The notes beneath the pieces are model-generated. The model worked only from the letters and a program-made list of their open reading frames with translations, ran no database searches and was not told the origin of the DNA. A program made the position numbers and the translations under genes. 64,000 bases of DNA from Streptococcus sanguinis (lineage in GTDB: Bacteria > Bacillota > Bacilli > Lactobacillales > Streptococcaceae): assembly GCF_019929225.1 (NCBI RefSeq), contig NZ_JAHZPA010000006.1, positions 111,780 through 175,779 on the forward strand. Direction: 5' to 3'. Shown here one piece after another: positions 8,519 through 16,568 of the stretch. Every line of letters begins with the position of its first letter. Within the stretch, counting starts at the first letter, position 1.

Positions 8519-9046
8519 TCATCTATCCACCACTCGGGCTTCAAATTGAGCGGGTTTATCATCAATATTAGTGATAGTGATATTATACGGTTTACTTTTA
8601 GTAACATCAAAGATTTTTTTATTAGTATAATTAACTACAATTCCATCTTTCTCTAGGTGAATATTTTTTTGATTATTAGATAGTTTTTTAGCAGTCGTTT
8701 CACCATTTTCATAAATAGATTGAGAGATATACTGTTCCTTAACATAATAGTAAATTCTAGAATTTTTTTCGCTCCAAACTTCAATACCTGTTAATTTGAT
8801 TTTTTTAGCATCGTTCTTTTTTAAAATCAACTCAGAACTATATTCCAGTTGGTCTGCATTAGGATGCACTCTAAGCTCTATGCTTTGACCAGGCTGCAAA
8901 GTGTATTTACCGTAATTCAAAACTGCTTGAACATACCATATAAGAAATAAACTATATAATAACGCAATAATAATCCGTGATTTCCTATTTTTGAAATAAC
9001 GGAAAAGTAACACTAGAGAAGTAATAAAAACTATTGAAGTTATCAT
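8519..9046 (-). CDS. membrane protein, candidate immunity for the LXG toxin
   Basis: The 175-residue product has two membrane helices (about 2-16 and 24-44) joined by a basic loop, FRYFKNRKSR. By the positive-inside rule the remaining ~130 residues, a beta-rich segment, face outside the membrane. The gene overlaps the LXG toxin stop by 4 bp (ATGA-type coupling), the usual place for a cognate immunity gene. An extracytoplasmic immunity domain would suggest the toxin acts outside the cytoplasm or at the membrane. I recognise no family, so function is inferred from position and topology. Confidence 0.7.
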   Translation of the reverse strand: MITSIVFITSLVLLFRYFKNRKSRIIIALLYSLFLIWYVQAVLNYGKYTLQPGQSIELRVHPNADQLEYSSELILKKNDAKKIKLTGIEVWSEKNSRIYYYVKEQYISQSIYENGETTAKKLSNNQKNIHLEKDGIVVNYTNKKIFDVTKSKPYNITITNIDDKPAQFEARVVDR

Positions 9047-10494
9047 TCTTTATTCCCCTTCTTGTATGCATCAATTCCATCCTGAATCATAGCCGCGTCT
9101 CCTTCATTGTCCCCATAATGACCTTGCAATAAACTCAAGTCATATTTAATATCTGCACCCACTATGAAATATTTATCAACATCAAGATAATCTGAAAATT
9201 GTTGAGCCTTCCCTGCACCATATTTCAAAACATCATCACCAGCAGGTAAGTAACCCTGACCAAAGTAACCGTACAAATAGTTACCTAAGTAATCAGCTGC
9301 CATTCCTTCTTCCCACTGACGAGACCAAATAGATATCGGCATCTCTTTGCTATATTCCCTATTTTTTAAATCCATTGGCCTATCTGTGTATACTAACGTT
9401 GCAAAATTAACATATTTATACCCGGCCATGCTTCCAGTTGCTGCTAATAATGTAGCCTTGCTATTTATATCTTGGTCACTCACTTCCAAAATAGATTCAC
9501 CCATTTTTTTAGTCAAAGCTTTAATATCTACTTTAGTCTTTAAAGATTTATTAAAATCCTGCTCTAAATCATCCTTTTCTTGTCTGGAAACATCACTCCA
9601 GTTTATTTCACCACCTTTAGTTAGGCTATTTCTCTTCTTCCAGTACGATTCAAATACGTCTTTATTGCTATAAAATAGATAATCTTCATACGCCTTGATA
9701 ATGGAATCAATTTTATCAGTAGCAGATTTATCACTCTCTTTGATTTCTTCAACTTTTTTATTAAGATTACGCAAATTTGCTTTCTCAACAGTCTCTGAAT
9801 CAAGACTATATGTCTGAATCTCTTGAACCTTCATCTTAGTAGACCAACTCATATCTATACCATCAGTAGAGTAATTACCCTCACTGTCTACCAATACCTG
9901 ACTAAGCTGCGTCGCTCCTTGGATAGCTAAACCCAAAACCTGCAGACTATCTGTGAAATACTGGGACACCTGATCCACAAACCATTCCAGTTTGTCTATT
10001 TTTTCTTGAATTTCTCGAATACCGATATTTAGTTGAGTTTCAACTTCCATTAAAGCAGATGTCTGAGATAAAAGGTCTCCCAACTTACCTGTCAGCAGAG
10101 CTCCTGCATTACGGAAAAAATCTTGATTATCTGCAATCTGCTTTTCTACTTTTGCCAGTTGCTCATTTTTTATTTTCAGCTGTTCCTTCAGTAGATCCAA
10201 GTCCAATTCGCCATATCCAGCCACCTCGGAATCAGCACTTTTATAAGAGGAAAGCTCCCCCTGAATATCATCAATAGCCTCTTGCAACTTCTTGATAGCC
10301 GGAATGATAATATCTGTAAATAAGCCTTTCCCCGCTGTATAAGCCGCTCCCTGCAACTCACCCGAATCCAAAGAGGCAATCAAATGGTCGCAGCCACTAG
10401 ATAGACGATCGGTCACTTGATTGGCTACTTGAAGGTTGCCGGTCATCGCTTGGATAAGCTGGGCTGAATCTGCTGCACTATATTTTACTCCCAT
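9043..10494 (-). CDS. LXG-domain T7SS effector with type-44-like toxin tail
   Basis: This is a 483-residue polymorphic toxin. Residues 1 to about 205 form a long helical LXG targeting domain with the L-x-G motif LQG at 47-49 and a coiled-coil stretch around 105-170. After a linker, the C-terminal ~130 residues contain PMDLKNR, ISIWSRQW, DYLGNYLYGYFGQG, LKYGAGKAQ and GDNEGDAAMIQDGIDAY, which I recognise as the polymorphic toxin type 44 pattern. LXG proteins are exported by the Firmicute T7SS to attack competitors. Two helper genes precede it (10-bp overlap with the second) and an immunity candidate follows (4-bp overlap). The LXG call is strong; the toxin family is from remembered motifs, and I do not claim its activity. 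Confidence 0.85.
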   Translation of the reverse strand: MGVKYSAADSAQLIQAMTGNLQVANQVTDRLSSGCDHLIASLDSGELQGAAYTAGKGLFTDIIIPAIKKLQEAIDDIQGELSSYKSADSEVAGYGELDLDLLKEQLKIKNEQLAKVEKQIADNQDFFRNAGALLTGKLGDLLSQTSALMEVETQLNIGIREIQEKIDKLEWFVDQVSQYFTDSLQVLGLAIQGATQLSQVLVDSEGNYSTDGIDMSWSTKMKVQEIQTYSLDSETVEKANLRNLNKKVEEIKESDKSATDKIDSIIKAYEDYLFYSNKDVFESYWKKRNSLTKGGEINWSDVSRQEKDDLEQDFNKSLKTKVDIKALTKKMGESILEVSDQDINSKATLLAATGSMAGYKYVNFATLVYTDRPMDLKNREYSKEMPISIWSRQWEEGMAADYLGNYLYGYFGQGYLPAGDDVLKYGAGKAQQFSDYLDVDKYFIVGADIKYDLSLLQGHYGDNEGDAAMIQDGIDAYKKGNKE

Positions 10495-10844
10495 GGCAAA
10501 CTATTCCTTTCTTTGGTCAGTTTGTCTCGCTCTTCTTCCATAGTCTTTCTTGTTTGACGACTGAGCTTTCCCAGTTCATCCATCTGAACATCCACATAGT
10601 TCTTAACCTGTCGGTTAAGATACTGAGTTTCTGATAAATCACGACTGAGGGCAGCAGAGCTTTGAGGGTGTTCATAAAGTAGATGTTCCATTCGGGTCGT
10701 CAAATATTGGAAATCCGTCGCAAAATTCGCCAGAGAAATCTCGTATTGACGTTTCATCGTCATAAATTCGTCTTCTTTTTGGTCAACTTTGAGAATTTTT
10801 TCGTAAAGTGCCTGACGTTCTTTTTCGCTTTTATCTGCCTTCAT
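10485..10844 (-). CDS. LXG helper protein 2 (Lap2/DUF3958-like)
   Basis: This 119-residue, highly charged, all-helical coiled-coil protein has no signal peptide. A longer frame runs to 10901, but the start at 10844 (MKADKSEK) has GGGAGAG 7 nt upstream and begins 1 nt after the stop of the previous gene. In S. intermedius and relatives, proteins of this type (Lap2) bind the LXG domain together with Lap1 and are needed for export. The pairing and order Lap1-Lap2-LXG seen here match that arrangement. Family assignment rests on size, composition and position. Confidence 0.75.
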   Translation of the reverse strand: MKADKSEKERQALYEKILKVDQKEDEFMTMKRQYEISLANFATDFQYLTTRMEHLLYEHPQSSAALSRDLSETQYLNRQVKNYVDVQMDELGKLSRQTRKTMEEERDKLTKERNSLPWE

Positions 10845-10845
10845 C

Positions 10846-11118
10846 TCAACTCTCCCAGCGCTTGGCTTCCTCAATATCGCGTTTTTCAATTTTTGCAGCA
10901 ATTTCTGGAAATTTATTGGCCTGAGTCAGAACAGCCGAGCTGAAGTCACTGACAGCCTGCAGCATTTGATTGCAGGCCTGACGGCCAGCTTCCATCCCAG
11001 CAATCCCTGTTGTATAGGAAAATTCGACTTGTTGATTTTGTGTATTGCTAGTATCAACTCCAACGAGCTCACTGATAGCAGAGCCAGCTGAAATGGCGCT
11101 CGATTTAATTTGTCCCAT
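10846..11118 (-). CDS. LXG helper protein 1 (Lap1, WXG100-like small protein)
   Basis: This 90-residue helical protein begins MGQIKSSAISAGSAIS and contains SYTTGIAGMEAGRQACNQM, a pattern I associate with the TIGR04197/DUF3130 family of T7SS-associated small proteins. It is the first gene of the LXG module, with GGAGAAG upstream of its ATG. Lap1-type proteins are structurally WXG100-like and bind the LXG domain. It starts 21 bp after the acyltransferase gene, so the module may use the upstream transcript; no separate promoter is obvious. Confidence 0.78.
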   Translation of the reverse strand: MGQIKSSAISAGSAISELVGVDTSNTQNQQVEFSYTTGIAGMEAGRQACNQMLQAVSDFSSAVLTQANKFPEIAAKIEKRDIEEAKRWES

Positions 11119-11139
11119 TGTTGCTTCTCCTTTTGGAAT

Positions 11140-12945
11140 TTATGGTTTCACATTGCCAGAATTTGCTTCATCTATGGCTTGCTTAATGGTATTGGCATAG
11201 AGAGTCCCCCCCTCAATGATGGACTCTGAGTTCGAGCCAAAGTGGACATAGTCTGTCCCTTCCCAAATCTGCGGATTTTCGATAGCAGTTTGATGCCAGT
11301 CAGCCACAAAGACATAGTCGTACTTTTTGGCTAATTCCAGTTCATACTCCCGCTGCTGGGCCAAGACTCCGCCCTCTGAGCGACCGTCATAAGGGGTCAC
11401 GAGAATCAGCTGATGCCCCTTAGGCAGGCTGGAAACATACTCATCCAAAAGTTCATTCGAGTAACCGGACGAATTGGTTCCAAGAGCCAGGACAACCTGC
11501 TTCTTCAGCACTCTATTAGCAATATCTGTCTTATAGACCTCCAAGCCTGTGCTCAGACTGCGACTAACGACAGTGTCTAGCTCGATTCCTGGCAAGATCT
11601 GCTGCAATTGATCGCTAGAGCGCAGGGCAACCGAGTCGCCAATCATAGTAATCCCGTCCGCCACATTGTACTCAGTCGCCTTGGACTGATCAACCTGACT
11701 GCGAGTTGTCTGCATCTTAGTGTCTGCTTGATTCAGAGCATTGACAATCAAACTTTCCTCAAAAGCTCCGACCTTTGGTGCTGTCACCGAGATAAAGAAC
11801 ATAATCAAAGTCAGCGGAATCATGCTGTAAAAGATTGGTCTGGTAAGAGACGATAGATCCATCTTGGTTCCCATGATAACCGGCTGACGACCAGCCAGAG
11901 TTGGCTCCAAAATATAGAAAGACAAAGCTGCAAAAGTAAGAGACAGCAGCGTCGTCAAGAGAACAGCCAAGCCGTTACTCATCAGCTGGGTGAAGATAAT
12001 ATAGAATGGCCAGTGGAAGAGATAAACTCCATAGCTGGTATCTGCGATAAAGTTGATAACACTAGGCTCCTTCACATCAGGGAGCTTGTCATGCAACATC
12101 CTAGCTGCCAAAATCATCAGACAGGCCAAGGTAGTCGAAATCAAGAATCCTACCAGGTAGGTCCAAAGGTTGTCAAACTTAAGCAGGAAGCTGAGCAAAA
12201 GCAAAATAGCTGCGCTGCTCCCCATAATTCCTAGCACTTGCTTGAGAGCCAGCTTTTGCTCCAGCATCTTAAAGCGACTGCTGACATGGCCGACACCAGA
12301 CAAAGTAGCCAAGATGCTTCCTGCAAAGAAAGGAAAGACGTGGGTCAAACTTGAAAAATAAATGTCAGAGTAATTCTTAGTGGTCAAAGCGCCAGCAAAC
12401 ATTGATACAAAGCTGACCAAAAAGAGACCTACAGAAACCAGCGCAATCATACCGCGATAGCGGGCCGTTGACTTAGCAACCTTGCCCAAGCCCCAAGCAG
12501 CCAAGCCCCAAAGAACATAATAGTGAACTTCTAAAGCCAGACTCCAAGTATGAATCAGGATGTGTGGCACAAACTGACTCTCATAATTGCCGCCAGATAG
12601 CATTTCATAAAAGTTGGTCACAAAGCCCAAAGCAGCCGCAATCTGCGTCCCAATCCCAGCCACAAAATCCTTACGTATCAAGAGAGTAAAGGGCATAACG
12701 ACCAAAATCATAAAGACCAGAGGTGGTACAATCCGATAAAAACGCCGTTTGAAAAAGCCTTGGATATCGATTTCTTTCTTCTTGGCAAACTCGTCAATAA
12801 GCAGAGCGGTAATCAAGAAGCCAGAAAAGGTAAAGAAGATATCCACACCAATAAAACCGCCAGGGAAAACGCCCTGGAAGTAATGATAAAGCAGAACTAG
12901 AAGCAGCCCCGTGATTCTGACGAGCGAAAACCATTTAATGCGCAT
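11140..12945 (-). CDS. oatA: OatA-like acyltransferase with SGNH domain
   Basis: This protein (601 aa) has an N-terminal acyltransferase-3 membrane domain of about ten helices (residues 1 to ~360), including the family's HYFQGVFPGGFIGVDIFF segment near the start. A C-terminal extracellular SGNH hydrolase-like domain carries MIGDSVALRS and a D...H pair in DYVHFG. This architecture O-acetylates peptidoglycan or other surface glycans (OatA family). A frame 14 codons longer exists; I prefer MRIKW at 12945, which overlaps the MORN gene by 11 bp and has AAGGA about 10 nt upstream. It belongs to the conserved LMW-PTP-MORN-acyltransferase set next to ruvB. The exact acceptor is not determinable here. 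Confidence 0.88.
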   Translation of the reverse strand: MRIKWFSLVRITGLLLVLLYHYFQGVFPGGFIGVDIFFTFSGFLITALLIDEFAKKKEIDIQGFFKRRFYRIVPPLVFMILVVMPFTLLIRKDFVAGIGTQIAAALGFVTNFYEMLSGGNYESQFVPHILIHTWSLALEVHYYVLWGLAAWGLGKVAKSTARYRGMIALVSVGLFLVSFVSMFAGALTTKNYSDIYFSSLTHVFPFFAGSILATLSGVGHVSSRFKMLEQKLALKQVLGIMGSSAAILLLLSFLLKFDNLWTYLVGFLISTTLACLMILAARMLHDKLPDVKEPSVINFIADTSYGVYLFHWPFYIIFTQLMSNGLAVLLTTLLSLTFAALSFYILEPTLAGRQPVIMGTKMDLSSLTRPIFYSMIPLTLIMFFISVTAPKVGAFEESLIVNALNQADTKMQTTRSQVDQSKATEYNVADGITMIGDSVALRSSDQLQQILPGIELDTVVSRSLSTGLEVYKTDIANRVLKKQVVLALGTNSSGYSNELLDEYVSSLPKGHQLILVTPYDGRSEGGVLAQQREYELELAKKYDYVFVADWHQTAIENPQIWEGTDYVHFGSNSESIIEGGTLYANTIKQAIDEANSGNVKP

Positions 12946-13360
12946 TTTGATAAATTCCTTGTTTAAACGTTCCTTCATAAACGACATTGCCTTCTGTCGT
13001 TAGCTTCCCTTGTCCATCAGCCTGACCCTTGCTGAAGTCCCCTTCATATTTCCAGCCAGCCTGCGAGGTAAAGGTTCCTTTTCCGTCAAAGATGCCATTG
13101 CGAAATTGACCGCTATAACTGTCCCCATTTTGAAAAGTCATAGTCCCCTGACCGTTCATCTTCCCGCGAACCAAGGTCCCGTCATACTTGATCTTCCCCT
13201 GATCCAGCGTTAAAACGCCCTTACCAGGAATCCCCGAAGTAAAGACCAGAATAGCTGACAGCACAATGACCGTTACAGCCAAAAGTTCTAAATTCTGCCG
13301 GGTCAGATAGACCTTGTATTTATCGTAAAATTCTTTTACTTTATCCATATTCCTATCCAT
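12935..13360 (-). CDS. membrane-anchored MORN-repeat protein
   Basis: This 141-residue protein has one membrane helix (about 22-42). Four MORN-type beta-hairpin repeats follow from residue ~55, each with a G.G......G..Y.G.F pattern (for example MNGQGTMTFQNGDSYSGQF and FDGKGTFTSQAGWKYEGDF). The repeats probably lie outside the membrane. It overlaps both neighbours (8 bp with the phosphatase, 11 bp with the acyltransferase), indicating one transcription unit. A second ATG four codons in (13348) is an alternative start. MORN repeats often bind lipids or proteins; the role here is unknown. Confidence 0.8.
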   Translation of the reverse strand: MDRNMDKVKEFYDKYKVYLTRQNLELLAVTVIVLSAILVFTSGIPGKGVLTLDQGKIKYDGTLVRGKMNGQGTMTFQNGDSYSGQFRNGIFDGKGTFTSQAGWKYEGDFSKGQADGQGKLTTEGNVVYEGTFKQGIYQNAH

Positions 13361-13775
13361 CCAAACGCTCTAGCCACTTCTTGCAGCCAGCCAAGACCAA
13401 ATCATAGGTTTGGTCAAAATCTCCTGTGTACCAAGGATCCGGCACACCTTCTTCTTCAAACTGATAAATTTTATGCTGAAAATCCTCAGGCGCCATCCGC
13501 TTCAAATCTAGGACATTGCTTTCATCCATACCGATGACGTAGTCAAAATCCGCAAAATCTGCTGTCGAAATCTGCTGAGAAGTCTTGTTCCTATCATAAG
13601 AAATGGCATATTTCTTAAAAATAGCCTGTGTTCCCTGATGAATGGGATTGCCGTGTTCCCAGCTTGAGGTTGCCCGGCTCTCGATTTTCAGTTGGTCTGT
13701 TAAACTCTTCATGACGAATTCTGCCATCGGACTGCGGCAGATATTGCCCAAACATACAAATACAATTTTCTTCAT
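13353..13775 (-). CDS. low-molecular-weight protein-tyrosine phosphatase
   Basis: This 140-residue cytoplasmic phosphatase has the P-loop CLGNICRS (Cys8 to Arg14, CX5R) and the general acid Asp113 in VPDPWYTGDF. Length and motif spacing are those of bacterial LMW-PTPs, which dephosphorylate tyrosine kinases or their substrates. It is first in the block with the MORN and acyltransferase genes, overlapping the MORN gene by 8 bp. The csRNA gene with a CiaR box lies just upstream on the same strand. Substrate unknown. Confidence 0.93.
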   Translation of the reverse strand: MKKIVFVCLGNICRSPMAEFVMKSLTDQLKIESRATSSWEHGNPIHQGTQAIFKKYAISYDRNKTSQQISTADFADFDYVIGMDESNVLDLKRMAPEDFQHKIYQFEEEGVPDPWYTGDFDQTYDLVLAGCKKWLERLDG

Positions 13776-13893
13776 ACAATACCTCGCTATCTATTATAAC
13801 AAAATAATGGCAAAAACTAGCTCTGAATCGTTTACAGTTTCCTGATTCTCGTTGAGAATTGGCAAGCCCTGCCCCTCTCATGTCTGAAAATAG

Positions 13894-13980
13894 CAAAAAA
13901 CCACCATTTGGTGGCTTTTTGTAGGGAGATTATTTTTTAAAAAGAAAAAAGTTTTAGGAGTTAAGTTAATTTCTTAACCT
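13894..13980 (-). ncRNA. cia-dependent small RNA (csRNA), copy 3
   Basis: A roughly 87-nt transcript is predicted from a TSS about 7 nt past the -10 (13987-13992) to a terminator whose T-run ends at 13895. The RNA starts with a small hairpin built from GTTAAG/CTTAAC, then an unpaired region with CTCCT and AATCTCCC (complementary to Shine-Dalgarno sequences), then the hairpin CCACC-AAAT-GGTGG and Ts. This layout is that of streptococcal csRNAs, which pair with the translation-start regions of target mRNAs. It is only partly similar to the two copies near 18.2-18.5 kb. Confidence 0.8.
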
Positions 13981-13986
13981 AGTTAT

Positions 13987-14019
13987 AGTATAATATCCAT
14001 TCCTTAAAACTTCCTTAAA
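13987..14019 (-). promoter_or_regulatory. CiaR-regulated promoter, perfect repeat
   Basis: Minus strand: TTTAAG (14014-14019), 5 nt, TTTAAG (14003-14008), 10 nt, then TATACT (13987-13992). Both CiaR half sites are exact. The 10-nt distance to the -10 is the same in the other two csRNA promoters of this window. Confidence 0.88.
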
Positions 14020-14050
14020 ATAACTTAAACATTTTACTCTTATCTTGTAC

Positions 14051-14614
14051 TTATTTATTAGGATAGTGATATTCCAGCTGGGGCCAGCGTTTCTGCCAAT
14101 TCTTCTTAGCCAAGCGCTCAGCATAGACACGCTGGCGCTCCTTATTTTCAAGAAAATGAGGAGTCGGTCTGACCTGAAAGTTTAAGATATCCTCCAAACC
14201 ATAGGGAGCAAAAAGTTCCAGTTTGCCATTTGCCAGCAAGCGCAGTCCGATAGCAGTGCAGCGCTCAGGATACTTACTCATGGCTTCGCAAGCATTTTTA
14301 TAAGGTGCCGTTCCAGGACTATGCCGGTGCATATAGGCTTGATTTCTCAGCTCCCATCGATACTGTGGCCAGTCTTCCTTGAGTTTGGCTTCCAGCTCTA
14401 TCCTCTCTGCCTCAGCATAAGTCGGATCAAAGAAAATGACATCTACGTCCGTATCTGGGTCAAAACCTGATAGCTCTGACAGCATATTCCAGATAAAATT
14501 CCTCACACATCCAGCCGCTAACCAAGAATCCTTGAGCTCCAGACTGCGAATAATTTCCAAAATCGCTCGGATGTCTGGATCCTGACCTAGTTGATTTAAG
14601 GCAATCTGTTCCAT
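14051..14614 (-). CDS. nucleotidyltransferase-fold protein (DUF925-like)
   Basis: This 187-residue protein contains WLAAGCVRNFIW near residue 32 and the nucleotidyltransferase-like pair DPDTDVDVIFFD near 50, followed by the RWELRNQAYMH segment. These fit the DUF925 nucleotidyltransferase-like family (PF06042), whose substrate is unknown. A GTG at 14650 would add 12 residues but has a poor ribosome site; the ATG at 14614 has GAGA 6 nt upstream. It follows the last T7SS helper gene by about 40 bp, yet nothing in it suggests a secretion role, so it may be a resident gene or part of the inserted cargo. Confidence 0.75.
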   Translation of the reverse strand: MEQIALNQLGQDPDIRAILEIIRSLELKDSWLAAGCVRNFIWNMLSELSGFDPDTDVDVIFFDPTYAEAERIELEAKLKEDWPQYRWELRNQAYMHRHSPGTAPYKNACEAMSKYPERCTAIGLRLLANGKLELFAPYGLEDILNFQVRPTPHFLENKERQRVYAERLAKKNWQKRWPQLEYHYPNK

Positions 14615-14654
14615 TTTCGTCTCATGTTGGATATTAGCATTCCCCTTCACTTTA

Positions 14655-14951
14655 TCACTTACCTATATCATCATATTTTGCTAGCATATTGGGAACATAC
14701 ATTTCTAATCTTTGTAGGATATTACCCCGGATAGCAGTATCCATTTGACTACTGATGTTGATAATCGTTGTCTTTGTTTCAAGTGCAATTTGCTTGGCTC
14801 TAGTCTGAAATTCTTTCTTCACTTTTTCACGAGCTTTCTGCGCAGCCTGAGCTTCCGCTAATGCACGCTTGCGTTCCATTATCCTTCGCATCTCTTTCAA
14901 AGCAAATTCATATTCCTTGTCTGTATAATATTCATTTATTGGAGCTCTCAT
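14655..14951 (-). CDS. small helical protein, second helper of the lipase module
   Basis: This 98-residue helical protein has a strongly charged central helix (MERKRALAEAQAAQKAREK) and a C-terminal amphipathic helix ending MLAKYDDIGK. No signal peptide or membrane span is present. It overlaps the preceding gene by 20 bp and is the fourth gene of the lipase module. Its size and all-helical character fit the Lap1/TlaA-type small partners of T7SS substrates, but I see no diagnostic WXG motif. The role as a partner of the lipase's C-terminal domain is inferred from order and composition. Confidence 0.65.
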   Translation of the reverse strand: MRAPINEYYTDKEYEFALKEMRRIMERKRALAEAQAAQKAREKVKKEFQTRAKQIALETKTTIINISSQMDTAIRGNILQRLEMYVPNMLAKYDDIGK

Positions 14952-15324
14952 ATCTCTTCCTCATCTGATAATATTCTTCTTCTAGCTTATCCCTGTTCTT
15001 TCGGAAAGCTTTTTCGCATTCGAGTTGTTTTTCATCTAATTTTATAGTTTGTTGATTATAAACAGTTTGGGATTCCAACATTAGATTTTCCATGTTAGAG
15101 AAATAGTCCTGCATATCCTCAGAAGAAACCGAAAACCTCTCCAAAACATAAGTCATTTTCTCTATCTCCTCATCTACTAAATTCCCGAATTCCCTGAAGC
15201 GGTCATAAAGTTCTTTCTCATTCCTCTCAAATAACTTTTTTTCATGACGATATTTATCTTCAAACTCAGTCAATTCTCGTTCTTTTCTGTTTACATCTTC
15301 CCAAGTTACATCTCTTCTTTCCAT
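14932..15324 (-). CDS. coiled-coil protein, first helper of the lipase module (Lap2-like)
   Basis: This 130-residue protein is nearly all charged coiled coil, with LTEFEDKYRHEKKLFERNEKE at the N-terminal end and KAFRKNRDKLEEEYYQMRKRYE at the C-terminal end. Length and pattern resemble the 119-residue Lap2-like protein of the LXG module in this window. It overlaps the lipase stop by 19 bp and the next helper by 20 bp, so the three are almost certainly co-translated. In the S. aureus TslA system two small partners are encoded beside the lipase; this gene is the best candidate for one of them. Confidence 0.7.
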   Translation of the reverse strand: MERRDVTWEDVNRKERELTEFEDKYRHEKKLFERNEKELYDRFREFGNLVDEEIEKMTYVLERFSVSSEDMQDYFSNMENLMLESQTVYNQQTIKLDEKQLECEKAFRKNRDKLEEEYYQMRKRYESSNK

Positions 15325-16568
15325 CGTTTAAATTCCTCCGCCAATCCTGCATCTGTTGCCAGTACTTTTTCAATAGCTTCCTGAAGCTGCCCGTTTAGTC
15401 GTTCAAAAGCTGTCGCTGGATCAGCCATTTTAGCAACTTGATGATTGGTTTCACTCTGAAATCCATCTACATATTGGTCTTTTGTAACACCTTGACTAGC
15501 ATAGATAGCTTCTACTTCTTCAATGGATAGTTCTGTATAGTTAGTAAAGTCAATTTTGGACCAGAGATTCGCTACTTGATTGTTTGCCTCTTCAGATAAT
15601 TTCAATAACTCTTCCGCTCCAATACGCGCTGCGTTCATCATACTAGAAGACAAAATCTGTCCCTGTACAGCATCCAGATAAATCTGTTCTGCTCCACTAA
15701 TACGATTGGAAGCCCACCTCGTTTTTAATTCCTTATAACGCTGCATTCTACTCAAACTATCAGCATAAGCCTTATAGAGCCCGCTGACTAAAGGTTTACC
15801 TCCCTTGCTATCAATCACCTGTCCAGTTACAGGGTCAAATATCCATTCATCAATTCTATGACTAGTTCCATCTACCCAATATATAGTTCTGGGAATAGAA
15901 TTTGATATATCATTTTGACTAGTAAACCATTCAGGATGATTAAAATCATTATAGCGAACTACGTCATCATTCTTTCTACGGTAATCCACAAACATAGCAG
16001 AGTTCTTTTCCAGAAACTGTTTTTCTTCCTCAGTCAAAGCTCCATATTTAAACCAAGCATTAAAAGTGGTTGTTGGAATATGATACTTTGCCCCCAATTT
16101 AAGCATGTATGCTCCTTGAGAATAACCAGATAATTTACTTACTTCATACTGAGGATTATCCATAATCTCTTTGACAAATTGATCCGCCACCTTATATTGA
16201 GGAGATAAGTATGTTTGTCTGGCTCCAACTGCACCAGCGGCATCACGCGTAAGCGGACCCAACTTGTTAACTGGACTTTTAGGATCCGTTCCTGCCGAAA
16301 TTACAGCCACACTCTTATAGTCAGGTAGTCCGTTAACAATTGGCGCAACGGCCATACCATCAAAACCTGTCTTAGGATCTGCCTTAGTCGCAATAACACG
16401 AAATTCCTGACCATCTGAAGTCGTAATAGTGTTGGTTTCGTTACTATTCTTTGGATTAGACGTCACTAATTTCTGTTTATTCCGATCTGAAAAATCTTTA
16501 TTCACACTGTAGACAGCATAATCCTGATTCAAACCATTCAATTGTTCATCTGTGTAATTAAACGACAT
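15306..16568 (-). CDS. T7SS-type lipase effector with reversed domain order (TslA-like)
   Basis: This 420-residue protein has no signal peptide. Residues ~1-255 form an alpha/beta-hydrolase lipase domain: oxyanion segment SAGTD (91-95), nucleophile Ser150 in GYSQG (148-152), an acid candidate at Asp201/Asp202, and His237 in GTSHRIDEW. Residues ~260-420 are all-helical without catalytic motifs, ending LAEEFKRWKEEM, and resemble an LXG-like targeting domain placed at the C-terminus. This order (lipase first, targeting domain last, helper genes downstream, membrane immunity gene upstream) is that of the reverse-domain T7SS lipase TslA of S. aureus. Start ATG and upstream stop share TAATG. The hydrolase call is strong; T7SS export is inferred. 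Confidence 0.8.
   Translation of the reverse strand: MSFNYTDEQLNGLNQDYAVYSVNKDFSDRNKQKLVTSNPKNSNETNTITTSDGQEFRVIATKADPKTGFDGMAVAPIVNGLPDYKSVAVISAGTDPKSPVNKLGPLTRDAAGAVGARQTYLSPQYKVADQFVKEIMDNPQYEVSKLSGYSQGAYMLKLGAKYHIPTTTFNAWFKYGALTEEEKQFLEKNSAMFVDYRRKNDDVVRYNDFNHPEWFTSQNDISNSIPRTIYWVDGTSHRIDEWIFDPVTGQVIDSKGGKPLVSGLYKAYADSLSRMQRYKELKTRWASNRISGAEQIYLDAVQGQILSSSMMNAARIGAEELLKLSEEANNQVANLWSKIDFTNYTELSIEEVEAIYASQGVTKDQYVDGFQSETNHQVAKMADPATAFERLNGQLQEAIEKVLATDAGLAEEFKRWKEEM

Noticed and set aside
14615..14650. GTG at 14650 as start of the nucleotidyltransferase gene
   Set aside because: Poor ribosome site and non-family N-terminal residues; the ATG at 14614 is preferred.
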